A stretch of 64,000 nucleotides of DNA from Phytoseiulus persimilis (taxonomy: Eukaryota > Arthropoda > Arachnida > Mesostigmata > Phytoseiidae), in NCBI GenBank assembly GCA_037576195.1, contig CM075103.1:4836001-4900000 (forward strand). Reading direction: 5' to 3'. Below the pieces are notes generated by a model. The model did not search any database, was not told the origin of the DNA, and saw only the letters and a list, made by a program, of their open reading frames with translations. Positions 11,122 through 24,700 of the stretch are shown one piece after another (positions within the stretch are counted from its first letter, which is position 1; every line of letters starts with the position of its first letter). The position numbers and the translations under genes are program-made.

Positions 11122-14100
11122 ACTCGAGTCACTCCGTGTCATTGTGTTTTAGAACAGTTTGTTGTGCTGGAACGATGCGTAACGTGCTGTCTAAACAAGC
11201 AAGATTCCCCTGAGGGGAGTTCGCCGAGAGTTCTGAGAGGAGAGTCATCGATTGGGTGAGTTGACTGCCAGATTCTCTCTTCGGTGGGGGAGCCAGCTCC
11301 TGCTCACCGTCTCGAGGGTTCGAACCGAACACTTGTTCGAATTATTTTCAAGCATTTTCTCCAGCATACATGACAACATCGTGAGCAGGAATCACGATGA
11401 TCGAAGCGTGGCGTGGGGGGTTCGGAATCGTGCAAGCTCGAGACTCCTGGGCCGATGATTCATCCGACCGACTGTGTATTGTTGAGAACCCTGCGGGGTA
11501 ACCTTCTTTAGAACGCAGGGAATTCGGTGCAGTCGGACAGAAACGAAAACTGGGTCCCATGTCAGAATGAGTTTGAGCTCGTGCGAATGTCAGCGTTCGA
11601 AGCGAAAACGATCGCGTAGCCGCGGTACATTCTGTTCAAATCACATCGCGGTACGTCCACGTGACGGAGAGAAACCCCATCTCCGGATGAAATTGTTCCG
11701 TCCATCCACGAGTTCCCAGGCAGAAACCCATGGGAACTCCTGGCCGCGCAGCTTGATGTGCCCGTGTCTCCGAATCCCAGCGACGCGTGTGGCGAAGCGT
11801 GCGAAAAGGATTTCTCTGGGCGATGCAGTGATTCAATTGTGATTGTCGCCGATCCAATCTGATCCGTTTAGTGAACGCCCACTACAACGAAACACATCGA
11901 GGGTGTGCCGGCATTGTCGACGATTCTAGCCGAGGAGAAACTTTCCCTGTCTCCTCGGTCCGGGTGGATTTGTCCGAGAGTTTCCAATCTCTACCAGCCA
12001 GGTTACGCTCCTGTTCTCCCCGAATCCTCGCGAAACCAATGCAGCAGCTCTCGCATCCCTTCGTTGGAGCCCATGCCAGCTTGGCTCGCTGATCACTAAC
12101 GGATCACGCGTGCTGAAGTCCGTTGATCTTCCCGCCAGCAGAAAAAGCGTTTAGTAGGGCGCCAGAATGAACGACAAAAGATTCGCAAGCGTTCCAAATT
12201 TTCTCTTCTCATCCAGAGGGAAGGCATTAGCGGTTCTATGGTGACGTCGAAATATCTCGAACGGCGGTCGGAAAATTTGCGGAAGAAGAGAAAGTGCTCC
12301 GTCACCCGAGCCGCTAACCAGAAAGCCAAAACGGGATCTATGGAACACTTGCCCGCCGCCGAGATTCGCGCGCAAATAATGCAAATGTCTAACGACAACC
12401 CACAGCGCACGTCAGATGACAAGTGGTGGGCTTGGGATCGCGAGCAATCGTTTGAGTTCAGGTCGATTCTGTTCATAGTTCAAACACTTTCACTCGGAGG
12501 CTTGTGGGAAGGAGCGTCGATTACGACCACGGAATTGGCTCCTCGAACTCGTTTTGAGTTTCTCCCGACGAATCTTCGGCAGCCGCTAGCGGAACGATGA
12601 AGCGGCGCTTCGAAACGGGAGTTTAGAATCTCCAACGGACCCAGCCGCTCAGGATGAAATCTTGAAATAGATTCTACGCGAACGACACAGATGTTTCATG
12701 CGAAACCCCGTCCCGGTGGGGGTGAGATCTTCGGATTCGAGGATCGCCTCATATTTTCTCGGAAAACTTTCGCGGAATTCGGGTCTCATAGTATGGGCGT
12801 GACACGAAGGAGGGGTTCAGAGTAATTATGAACAATTCTTTGCCTCGACATCAGGGGGAACGCTGGAAATTTCACGGTAATCATTCATCAAAAACCTGGA
12901 TGCAATACTACATTTTTTCTATTCATACTCAGTTCATCCGTTTTTATCGTCGTCGTCAGATGAGCGAAGTCGAAAAATCAGCCGACAGAATTAGCGTTTG
13001 TTTATATTCGCGATTGCGCCGGCCGCGTGAAGGAACCAACGCTCGGCCTAGCCACCGGCGTTTCGTAGCTGAGTTGTGCAAAAAAGGCGCATCACGAGTT
13101 TTTCGGCGTTTCATGAATGTATAGTGGAAGAGCGAGAATGGACGCCGATTCCTCTCGACATTTGATGCGAATTAGAATTGAACAAAGAAGATGCCAAACA
13201 ATTAATCGCTCCTTTCGTGCCTCCATAACTCGTGCAATACCAGAGCCAGATCAGCCCTACTCCAGGCTCAAAGTCCTGCAACTCAATTGATGTTCCTAAC
13301 CGTCTGTACCGCGGAGTTCTCGTCTTTATCGGAACGGCCTAGAAAACACCGCCGCATTCTTTTTTTGATTGATGCCTCCATCGAATTTTACCGGCATCCT
13401 ATCGAAGCTCAGCTTTGACGGACGCGGAGATGTGCTCAACAGTGAATACGAAAGCAGAGGGAATCAAGTGACCGACGTAATTGTCTTCAAGACGTGGCAA
13501 TCCGTGAAACCGATTCATCGTCGGCGGTTCGTGACGTTGCTGTTGTCCGATTCCACCCAGCGTGGAGGGTGCGTACCTTGTCCCAGTGCTCTTATTTCAC
13601 GTTTTGTTTTGGTACGGCTAGCCAACAAGCGTATTGACCATCCGACAAAGGTTCCGTCGACGAAGGAATCCCGTGATCGACAAGCTCGTATCGTTTTCCT
13701 GTTGAATAATTCTAAAGCAGATTTCGAGACGATGACGAAAGACGTGGATTGATTTTTCCTCAATAATTTGGCCTGCGATCAACAAAAACACAAGCCGACG
13801 GTATCCAAGCATCGCCTCCGCCTGAAAAGTCACGAATATCGTTAACGAAACCGTATCAGTGTATGGAAACACGTGCATTTGCCATTTTCGGATTTCGTCA
13901 GTCGACGCCAGATTTTCGTGGGAATTCGCTGCCCTCAACCATGCTTCTGATGACCATTATCCCGTATTCCATCGGGATGTGATGGCTATGTCAAAAGCGT
14001 TCTTGAACCTTTTCATCGTATTTGCGATGTTCACTCCATGTGCACGGGTTCGACGTGTAGGAAAATTATCTTCGATGGCCAAAGCGCCTCCGCTTGCGTA

Positions 14101-15785
14101 AACGTTCGACACTCACTCAAAGATACGGTTCGAGAATTCTGTTTCGCGTGGCTCGACAGGGTTCACCTGTGTGCACACTTTCGTACTTTCTGGGAGGAGC
14201 ATTAATGTGTGGTCCCGTTAGACTCGTTGGAGAGTTTGTCGTTGTCGAGGAATCCTCCCGGACGGAGCCCAGTCCAGAAGTTTCCGCTGGTATGGCAAGC
14301 CCGGTGCATCACCGTTAACGAGCATTAGGCGCCCTGACCAGCGCAAAGTGAAAGCAGTTTCCACTCGACTCGCACTTTCCGTTGACGCCGGTCGAACGAC
14401 TACGAACACGCGCACTTCATCGAAGGAACTGGTGATCCGTAGACACCAGCCGTAGTCACCATCGAAGCCCCCAACGCTCTGCCGGTCGCTGATCGTCCCA
14501 TTGAAGCGTACGGTCATCGCGCCGATCCGGAACCGATGCCTCGGGACAGAAGTGGCGAAGAAATTTTCTCTGAGGAAAATGAAGCTGATCGTTGTAGCTG
14601 GCGACGGCCGACTGACCAGCCGAAAAGTGAGAATCATTTCACTGCGCCAGGAAAACGTTAAACAACTCGACGAAGCTTGTTTGGAAGTGACAGAAGAAGA
14701 ACTGCACAGGCTTTGCAGCGGGTAAACACCGACGAACGTCGGCCGGTTGTGATTCCGACAAAATCACATCGGAAAATCCGACAAAATCCGAGAATTTCCT
14801 TCGATCCAACACGCCAGACCAAGATCACTGCGAACAGAAAGAGTTGGCTTCAAAGCTTCGACCTGATTTTCGAACGAGTCCCCTGAAAAATATCGCGAAA
14901 CAAAATCCAATGCAGCTGCATCATGGTACTGCTCTGGGAAGGGTTTCTGTTGTTTTCGGTGCAGCCTCCCTGACCAGCCCGTCGAGACGCTCCGCGAGAG
15001 GTTCTCGAGGAGCGGCCCGACGTAATTCAATGATTTCATCCAAACAACCTACGCCCAAGCTTCAGAACCGCAGATCAAGCTTGATCCAAGAAGCCGACGG
15101 GCTGCTCCCCTCTTGAAAACGGGTATCGTACAGGAACCGCAAGCCTGAAGGCTCTTTCTGTCTGCGCAAACCGCTGATGTGTTCTCGAACCGAGAGAAAT
15201 ATTCCTTTTGAGGCGATTCCGCACATCGAACCGTTTGGAAAGCGATCCGAGAGCTCCTAGCTATGAAATGTCGATGAGTGAACGAGCGTACTTTCATGAG
15301 CAGACACTGTCATTGATTCGAACTAATTTGTCGAGTGGTCAGTCCGAACGTGGACGCCAAGGCTTGCGGTTCGGTGGCTCTTAATGAGCTCAATGAAACC
15401 ACGGAACTGTGTGATCCGTCAAGCCGTTGTTTTGTCTGGAGAAACAAAACCGAGTCCGACCAGGCTCGAGTGCGCTGCTCTGAACCTAAAAATAGGAGGG
15501 AACCGAGCCCAAGTCGCAACATTCCGAGGGAACATGTAAATGGAGAATTCCCGGAACGCAAAATCGCTCTGGTTCACCTGATCGAGACTGAATGAGCGGG
15601 CGCTCGAACACAGGCGCCAAATCGTAGGCGTTTGCTCAATGACCGTTCGGGGGCGCCACGCGGCTCGACTACCCTTCCTACAAACCTACCCCCGGATTAG
15701 GGAGAGGACCGGCGAACCGAGAGAAAGAGCAGCCGAGAAGCGCCCTCCAGATGCGACACAGGAGGCCGGTCGGTTTGGTGGATGT

Positions 15786-15818
15786 CTCGCTCGTTCGCCC
15801 GCTCGCTCGCTCGCTCGT
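15786..15818. repeat. Imperfect (GCTC)n microsatellite
   Basis: Tandem GCTC units with an interruption, read directly from the sequence. No transposon structure surrounds it. Confidence 0.7.
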
Positions 15819-18582
15819 AGTGCCTAGTCGGCGCGCTAGTGCTCGAAAATGCCTTATCCTTGAGCTAGAGGCGGAGATATAGCAATCAGTCGGATAGGCC
15901 ACTAGGACACCATGTCCTGGAGCTGGAGATAGATCCGATATATTTCTACTTTCATACGTTTCTACATGTTGGTGTTCGACTCGAATGACTCTGGCCTTCG
16001 AATGTGATTGTGGAGCATATCATGAAGTGTGAATCTGTAGCGTGATGGAACTGCTGCGGTCTCTACGCTAGGGTCTTCCGATTGTGGTTGACATCGTCGC
16101 ACGCTTCCAAAATGACGAGTGTTCAGCGGAATATGAAGGTAGGTGCGGCAGCAAAAACAGGTGGACCCGTCAGGAAAATCTTTCTCCCTCAAACCATCAA
16201 CGCGCTTATATTTCTCCTGCTTTGAAACGCGCATGTAGTTCACGGACGATCCAAAGAGCGAGTCTCCGGCATCCTTCCGGAACTCGGTAAAACTCATTCC
16301 GAGGAGGAACTCGCTCCGAAAATTCAGGGAGTGAAAACCCGGCGTTCCGAAAAGGTCTCAGGGACGATTCCAATCCGCGGGAGCCCTGTCTAGAAGTGGG
16401 ATGTCCCTCCACGCCGAGCTACTCGCCGGCTTCCATTCTTTGACGAGAGCCGACAGAGCGAGAATATGCCAGCTCTGTACTCTCAGCTTAAAAGAGACTC
16501 CTGATCGCCGATAGTGGCCTGGGGCACTTCCAAAACTTCGCGTTGCGCAGATCTGAAAGATGGCGACTTGGAGTGACAAACCGAAGCGCGAAGCTAACTC
16601 GTTCAAGTTATTTGAGATGGGAAAACGAGGAGAGTTCGGATGCTCTGTGCGCCAATCGTGGGAATGGCGTAAGGGTGTTTGACGTGTTTCGAGAACTTCG
16701 CTCAGTGTTCGCCGTTCCGGGGTCCGCTATCAGCCCATCAAGGTACGCCGGCGCTCGAGGGCAGAAGACCCAGCGAATGAACGGTGCACGTTTTTCTCAA
16801 ATTGAGTTCGGATAGAGCGAACTCCCTGCGTGTTCCTGTTTCGGAGAATTTGATGATAAAAAAAAACGGCGTTTTTGTCCGACTACCCTCCCCCCTTCCC
16901 CCGAAGGGGCTAGCTCGGCGGGATAGAGGTTAAAGTCATGCCCCGTTCTGTGTTTGACAATGGTTTTGTGATAGCTCGTGAGCCGTTCTGGAATTCCTTC
17001 CGGACGGCTCACGAAGAGCTGCTGCAGGACATATCGGGAGCGGCCGCTTGACGGAGTCTGTCAAGGGAACAAGTTTCGAAGGCTCATGACAGTCTCGTTA
17101 GCGCGCTTCCATGAAAAAAAGGCAATCATGTGTCCAATACATGGCGCGAAAATGGCTGCCGACGACAGCGAACCGAGCCCATCGTTCGCGTTGAGCTCGC
17201 CCCGAAACTTCCCAGATGGTTGTAACGGGATACGGAACACTCATGAAACATCTGGGAGCTTGAGCGTTTCGAGACTCAAAACTTTAAGTCGTTCCAATTA
17301 GACCGAAACCCACTCCTCAAACACAAACGATTCAGAGGGAACCGGTCGGGAACGAGCGTGGCTTTCGTGAGACTTTGAATCTTTCGCGAGTGTTTCGAGG
17401 CTCGCTGCTGGAGTGAAATATGTCGAGTTTGCTCGCGACATCTCCAGGACGAAAGCGTGCTGTAAAGTATTTTTTCGGAAGGAATCGCTGAGTTATGAAC
17501 TCATTTTTTCCTGCCGCGTGTCCCATGAGAATGTCAGAGCCAGCGACTGGTGCCCCGTTAGTCATTGGACTGGAGAAGAAGTCCCGAGCTTCGCTCCGGC
17601 GAGCTCTTAGTGGTTCTTCTCATGATGAAGTCGCTCAAGTGAGCGCCATAACCAGCGGTTTGGCCTGCGTGCCGGGATTCACAGCTTCGAGAACCGCAGA
17701 CGCGGGCAGCGTCGTGGGTTCGGCGCGTTTATCCGCTTCGCCAGCTCGACAAAGTCGCGGCAAAATATCCTCTTCGATTCTTCTCCGACTGATCTTCATC
17801 CCCATTCGTTCCTGTTTGATGTCTGTGTTTGTCTCCCTTCAGCGGAAGGGTCTCAGGCGTACCGCTCGCATCTGACCGGAGAGCTCTGAAAAGCGGTTCC
17901 AAGCCAAATCTGAAGACCAGAGCTGTTTTCCTGCGAATAGACAACCCCCGTGGAACGACTCTGGAACGAGGGCTCTCTGATGTCGAATCGCCACTTCTCA
18001 CGGGAAACGGACCGCTGTTGCGTGCGCTCATCAAAACTTTTCGGTCTCGTTACGTGACACTCGTTGCGGTTCGAATGAAGCGCAGGACCTGGTTGCGGTG
18101 AGCGAATCAGGTCCAAGTCGATCAATCGCCCGTTCGTTGATTCGCTCGCCCTCCCCCCGCCCGGTCGTTCGATCAAGACGTCGGTGGATAATTGAATTTC
18201 AAAGCAGAAAAGCCATCCGTTTGTCTGTCAGTATCTCGTGTCGAGGGGAGAAGTTTCTGGCGGAGACCCCGCGTTTCCACTTTTCCTTGTGTATGAATTG
18301 ACGCGAGGCGCCGTTACGTGGAGAGAGTTACGCGCGCGCTTTCACCGCCGTCCAAAGCCACAGCTGAAACAGTGGAAATGGCAGCAGTCGCGTGTTTCGT
18401 TCTGACGGAAGCACCGGTGGTCCCCCGCTAGACATTTGTGAAAACGTTCCGTTACCCTCGGCGCAGTGTCATTTTCTAGTAAAGCGTGGAAGCTCGAAAC
18501 TTTTTGTTGTTCGTCGTGCTGTAGTGATAGTGGTGGTAGTCGTCGTCGTCGCTCTCAAACCAGTTGTCGCTGTTGCCACCAG

Positions 18583-18798
18583 TGCCGGATACTACAAGGG
18601 AAGGAAGATGAGGCCCCGCACGGTGTAGGGGAGAAACAGCGCGACAACATCAACATCGACAGCAGGGATATCCTCCTCGAGGAGTTTTCCGAATATTCGA
18701 GAGCTGCCATGGACGTGCGCGAGATGAACCAGATCAACCAGGTTAAGAGCCTTGGAAATGTCGCCGGCACGAAGCCCTCAGCGAGGGACAAAGTCAAG
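18583..18798 (+). CDS. Isolated exon-like coding stretch of unknown gene
   Basis: After a pyrimidine-rich tract ending CCACCAG there are 72 open codons in phase 0, closing at a GTATGT donor. The peptide is polar and acidic in a way typical of real coding sequence (KQRDNINIDSRDILLEEFSE; MDVREMNQINQVKS; ARDKVK). An internal ATG at 18709 starts a 30-codon, phase-0 piece. That phase matches the DAAM exon beginning at 36270, so this could be an alternative N-terminal exon of DAAM. It could equally belong to another gene or be fortuitous. I do not recognise the peptide. Confidence 0.3.
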
Positions 18799-21700
18799 GT
18801 ATGTCTCCCCGAAATCCCAGACAATTCGTCCCGGAGAGGGCTTCGGAGAATCTGGATCGTTGCAAAGTTGAACATCAGCATCGAAGGTATCCTTTGTCAA
18901 AGGGGACCGGAGCTTGACTGACTTCCTGCTCGGCTGGGAACTCACCTGTGGTCCTGGAACAATTCGCGATCCAACCTGAACCGAATCAGCTCACGCCTCT
19001 AAGTGAACACTCGGCGGGAAATTTCCGATCAAAGCTGTTCCGATTCCACTTCCATCGTGGGTTGGGAACTGTTTCTTCGGCACTCGCTCTCAGAAGTCGG
19101 AAATCGGGGTGATCGGACGGGGGAAGCAGAAGCGGACGTTTCCCTTGAAATCGCCGCGGAGGAAATTGGAGCAAGAGGAAATTTCATTCGATCGCCCTAA
19201 CCATCACTACTGCTGACTCCTCTTCTGCCGCCACCAACGACAGCCGAGCGGAGCCAAGAGAAACGGAGAAAGTATCGAAGAAAGCAAACGAAAGGCGATT
19301 GCCAGACGTCGCTTCTCCGTCCAAGTACTTGGTGGAGTCCTTCGGCTCGTCACTCCATTGCGGGATTTATTCAAAGTCTGCAGTTAGGAATGTCTCTCCA
19401 CTGCGAGATCCAACTCCGATTTGGAGTGCAGCGAAACAAGTGATCCGAAGCCAGAACATTTACATGGGTCGGGTGGGTGTCAGCTGGATTGCTCCGATTC
19501 GAGCTGGAAAACCAGACACCGGGGAGATCTTGAGCGGAATACCCGACCCAGCAAAAGCCCATGATTGTGCCACTGCGTCGGCGCCGACTCCCCCGACTCC
19601 TCCATTGAACGAAGGCTCGTAGAAAGAATCTGTCGTTCGAGATCCGTGAACGAGTCGCTTCAAAGCTCTCGGGGCGCGGATTCACAGACCAAACTCCGTT
19701 GTAGTGTCTAATTAAAACATGACGCGGAATCAAGCTCAAAAGCTTCAACTAAGGCGCTTGAGAGCGGAGTTTGCAGCGACAGCCACGAGCTAGGCCCCTT
19801 CTCGCTTGGCTGGCTCCCACTGCCCTCCTGTGGGAGCACTCTGTCTCTGCTTTCGGACTATCGTCGCTCGTTGGGTTGGTCGCCGACCCGGTTGTACGGC
19901 CGAGCAACGGGTTCCCGGGAGCGGGCATGAACAGGCTTGCCGTGTACTCGATGTAAGTTCGCCTGCTTGCCCCTCTGAGTTTGTTCTGACCCTCTCTGTA
20001 ATTGGAGGCTGGGTGACCGACCGACGGCCGAAGATCTTCCCGCTGTGCCGGGCACCTGTCAGCGGGCCGGCCAACTCGCCAGGCGGCGAGTTAGGCCGCC
20101 CGTTGTGGGAGCTTTCGGTCCGTGAGCAAACGAAGCGACACGAAATGGAAGCGACCGATGCTCATGAGCACGTGACAGACTTCTGTCATTGTTCGTGTTT
20201 TCTGCCTGTTCGAAACTTCGCAGAACACCTCGGGCCCGTCTGATTCGCTCCCGTGATATGAGGGGGATCGTGTAGTTCCGATGGAAATATCGTACTGTAC
20301 GCTGAGAGTACGGTTTCTGGGTGATGTCGCGGAACCTGGAGTTTGAATTCGACGCGCGTGACGGCCAGGCTGACTGAGCAATCAAGCGCTACCGTCGCGG
20401 CCGCCGAATGGACGGGCAACAGAATGCCTATCTGGATGCTTGCTGCTACATCAACGATTGCGTGTCTTAAAATGTAGCGGATGGAAATCTACCGTTCACC
20501 GATCGAATGCCGGCGGCGGCTACAGCGGCCGTTTATTGCTTCTGCTCTAGCCTGGCACAGAAAATTGAAGGAAACCAACAACACTCGGGCAAGCGGACGG
20601 ACGGACGGACTGGTGCGCAGACCGTTGTCGGATGTGGATAAACGGACGAAGCGAGTAGGAAACGGCGTTTCCCCTGCGTCTGCTTTTGCCTACTTGCCGG
20701 CTTCGGACAGCGGGTCTGGCAACGGCGGCGAATCTGCGGCTGTGCCTCTGAAAGTCACCTTTCATCAACATTTTCTTCGATTGGCTTTCGGAAATCCCGA
20801 TGGATTTTTACGATTCTTTTCCCTCCCGTCGCCACCGGTAACGGCTGTCGTGGTCGCTGCCACCGATACCATGCAGACTACAGCTGCAGCGCTGACGGCA
20901 GAAAAAAACACGGATGTCGTAACATGTCACGGGATCGTGCCGCAGCAGGTGTTCCAGGATACTATCTCGGGGCACATCACAACAACACCATCCTGTGATA
21001 TCTGAGGGATGATTTCATCGCCATGATTGGACTAAAATACATTCGATCTCCATTTGCGAATTCGTTAAGGAGTTTACAGATATTCTCCTGGGAGGAATCA
21101 CATAAGGTGAAATTATTTGAGAAGGCAAACGGTTGTCTCAACATTTACCATGACCGCCGATGATTGTCTCAAGCTTGGATAACTTTCCAAGCGTTCCGTT
21201 GCGATGCCGAACGTGCTCCCTTCGATTTTTTGTTGGCTTCGAAGATCCTTCCCAGCATGGGTTTGCATTTCATCCCATATAGTAAACGTCCAAAAACTGC
21301 TATTGTTGAAGTTCCGGCACTGAAAAACGAAGAATCCATGTTTGTGTTGATTGAAGAGCCGTCGTCTTCATTCCCCGACTAGTTTGACCCTCGTCTGCCT
21401 GTGAGGAATCGGATGACTACCGCTGCCTATTATTGGAATATCACGCTGAGACGCGAGGCTCTGAGGCGATAATTTCATGCAACACGTTCGCGCAGATGCC
21501 CGCTTCATAACAGTTCCGAAACATTCAATACCGAGGGAAAAATTGGAATGAGTTTCACTGGAATAAGTTTCCCTCGCTGATGCTCCCGCTTCTTTGGCCG
21601 GATGAGCGTTCATCACACTTATTACATGTTTCTCTCTACCGCGTTTCAACGCAAACAAAATACGGGCCTGCACGCACCGTTTGTCGATAAACTCCGCTGT

Positions 21701-24700
21701 GGCTCGATATCGGAGCCTCGGGCCCGTGATGGAGCTCTTACAATTACCCTCGGGAATCAGCTGGGAATTTTTCCCGGCTCTCATGTCTCAGCTAAAAAGT
21801 GAATTTCTCATTTTGGAACAACCTCAATGAAAGGAGTTCTCGCGCGGAGACTGGATGGGTTTCGCTCCCAGGTTGCCCGGGGAACCCCGAACAAGCGATG
21901 TTCAGCGAAGTTTCTTAGAGAGGGAATTCTCCCTCAATAACTGATGGAGAAATTTCATCTCTGAAACGGTGGAGCTCGAGAAGGTGTAGCAGCGATCATT
22001 CACGTCGCGTTTGATTTACGACGAGCGGTTTTGAGCGGAAGGGCTCAAACTCCGAGTGGCGCTATTACCTCTGGAGGCTGCACGAGGCGGCGAGTCTTCT
22101 GAATCTCGTTCTCGTGCAAATTAAAACCGAGAGACTCCCCATAGATCAGAGCATTTCCAGCAGCGTTCTGCCCCGATCCTTGCCGAGCATCACCTAACTC
22201 GGCAAAGGAGCTGTGACTGTCGCTGATACACATACCTCTGTTTCTTGCGATAATCCTTTTTGCGCAGCTTATTCCGCTAGGCTTGCGTCGAAAAGCTTCA
22301 GCAGTCTTTTTTTATTCCGGAGAACGCATCTGACGGGTATTCGGTTCGGTTTGAGGAAGTGTCACCAGCGATAAGTTCCCTTCCACTCGCAACCTCTGGG
22401 AAAACCCATGCGTCGCGATATCAGGGCTCGGCAGGTCTCATTCACTCGACAAACTCGGTGTTTGAGTATAGAGCCTCCACGTACGCTGCGAGGGAGCCGT
22501 ACGCGGTGAACATTGCTAACCAAACACCCGAACGCTATCTTTGGACTCAGGCTGGCTCAGCGCTCATCCGATCCATCACATAGAAACTGTCACTCGCCGA
22601 AAACTCTGCTTCGACGGGGAAATCTGCGAGAGGGTACCGGCCGGAGGTGTCTGTAGAGTTCTTTTGAGAATTTGCGAACCGATGCCCGGCTTGTCTGGGA
22701 GCTTCGTGGAGGCGAGGCGAAGTTGTGATTCCGCGGCCGCCGGTTGCCCTGATTGCGGCCCAGCGTGTTGACGGCTCCATAATGACATCCAGGATCGCGG
22801 ACAGATACCCGGCAGGCCGTCAGGCTGACGGAGACATCGGGCTTTCAGGCATCTGGAATTACATATGGGGAGAGGAATATGCATGCGGGTGGCATGATCA
22901 GCCTGCGAAAACGGAATTACTGCTGCGCGCTAAGCAAACAGTGTGGACATAAAAGCCTTTCTCTGCACGGATCGTTTGACAGCCGCCGCAGCTCGGGCGT
23001 AAAAACGCGGAAAATATGTTAAACGTGTCGGCGTTCCCACGTCTGCCTGTCGCACAATACGCGGCGGAATTCCGTCGGGAAAAATGCGACGTCCGGTCAG
23101 CGGAGACGATACTTCAATCACGCATGATGCGATTTCGAATGCGAGACTCAGTCGCAGGCCTCGGTCCTCGCTCGATTTATCCAGCGGTGAGTTCTGTAAC
23201 AAGGCCTTCGTTGCGGTTGGATTTCTTTCTGTCGCTCGCGAAAGCGCCTGCTTCAACCGCGATGTCTTCATCGGCAATACCGGACCAGGGACCCGGGATC
23301 ATCGCATGAATGGATGATCGAGCCCACAGCAATCATTCAATTTTTCTCCAAAATTATAGGGTGACGCCGCATCGGGTTACTTTGTTTCGTCGATGTTCTT
23401 CTTGACGCCGATGCCGGCACGTTGGGCAATCCCAGACGGGTTCAGAATCTTCTCGGAAGCTCCGGAAAGCCGTTCGCAAACTACCATGTAGAGCGAGAGT
23501 TTTTGAACTTCTCGCGCTACGGATGCCGCCCGTGCCTGTCATATCCTAGGATCTGGTTGTATCGTTAAGATGAACGCCAGAACAATACGGTATGGGTCGG
23601 AAGTCGTCTTGGAACTTTGGTGAACGTGGGAAGCGACGGTGTATTCAGAGTAGAAAACGATTCGAAGCGCAGGCCGACACAGGAGGGCGTCGGTGGTTAT
23701 GCAAGTGATGTGACAATCATTCGTCCTGTACGGTCACGGCGAGCTATCAGCGAGATTGGGTCACGGACGCGGCCAATGGATGAATGGACGAACGCTAATC
23801 TCGCCGCTCGGTCAACGTGCGACTCGGTTCGGGGTCAGCAACTCGATATCGGAGGAGCCTAGTTCACGGCTGCGATTCGGAATCGGCGGCTATTCCGTTA
23901 CATCGTATTTTCGCCAATTTCCTCGCCTCCCTTCGGTGGCTTGGGAAAAATCACATCTCTCGAGAATTCGAGTAATTCGAACAATGAGCGTCGTCAACTC
24001 GAGAATTCTGCTGAGACACCATCGCAGCTCATTACTATTCTCATGCCGATTGTGCGTCTCGGACCGGGAAGTACTCCTATCGTGGCCACGACGACGAGCC
24101 CGGGTTTCGGTGCCGGTGTTTACGGGAAGGAGCGGCGCATCGGCTTGCGGTCGGCTCTGTGTAGTGCCAGTCGAGAATTCAAATCGTGCGGCGGAAAATC
24201 AGGCTAATGAACAAAACCCGTGTCGGAGTGGTTTTGGCGGCTCTTCAAGATTTGAATCCGATCATGTTGAGCACGGGTGCGGCGCCACGTTGTCGTGGGC
24301 GGCTACTTCTACTGAAGACTCTGCTTGACCGCTTGAGAAGTCGATGGAATTTCAGCTTCAGCCCCGGGTTCCCAGTCAAACCGGAGTTAGAATCTCCGGA
24401 CGCAACTACCCCAGTCGTGGACTGTGCCGATCTCCGGATCTTTTGGCAGAATCGGAGAATGCTGCGTGAATGAAAATAACGGAAAAGGCCTCGTCGTGTG
24501 TCCGATCCGCCGGTGGTCCTTAACTGGTAGCACAGTGGAAAAGACGACGACGCTCCGCATCACCGGTCGAGTCTCTGCGGGGAAGCCTCTAGGGCTCTCC
24601 CACCTTGGGCTTCATTTATCAGGGAGCTGCGATCTGTCCACACCCAATTCATTAGGGATGTGGAGAGGACAATTGATTCGGGATTGCGTTCCCGAGATCC

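Noticed and set aside
20481..21005. Plus-strand 174-codon ATG frame
   Set aside because: It has low-information composition including a GGAC-repeat-derived segment and no family resemblance. Frames of this size are expected by chance in 20 kb at this GC content.
23756..24328. 190-codon plus-strand frame, the longest in the gene-poor interval
   Set aside because: It begins at a non-ATG codon, is Ser/Arg-rich as chance GC-rich frames are, and overlaps other long frames.
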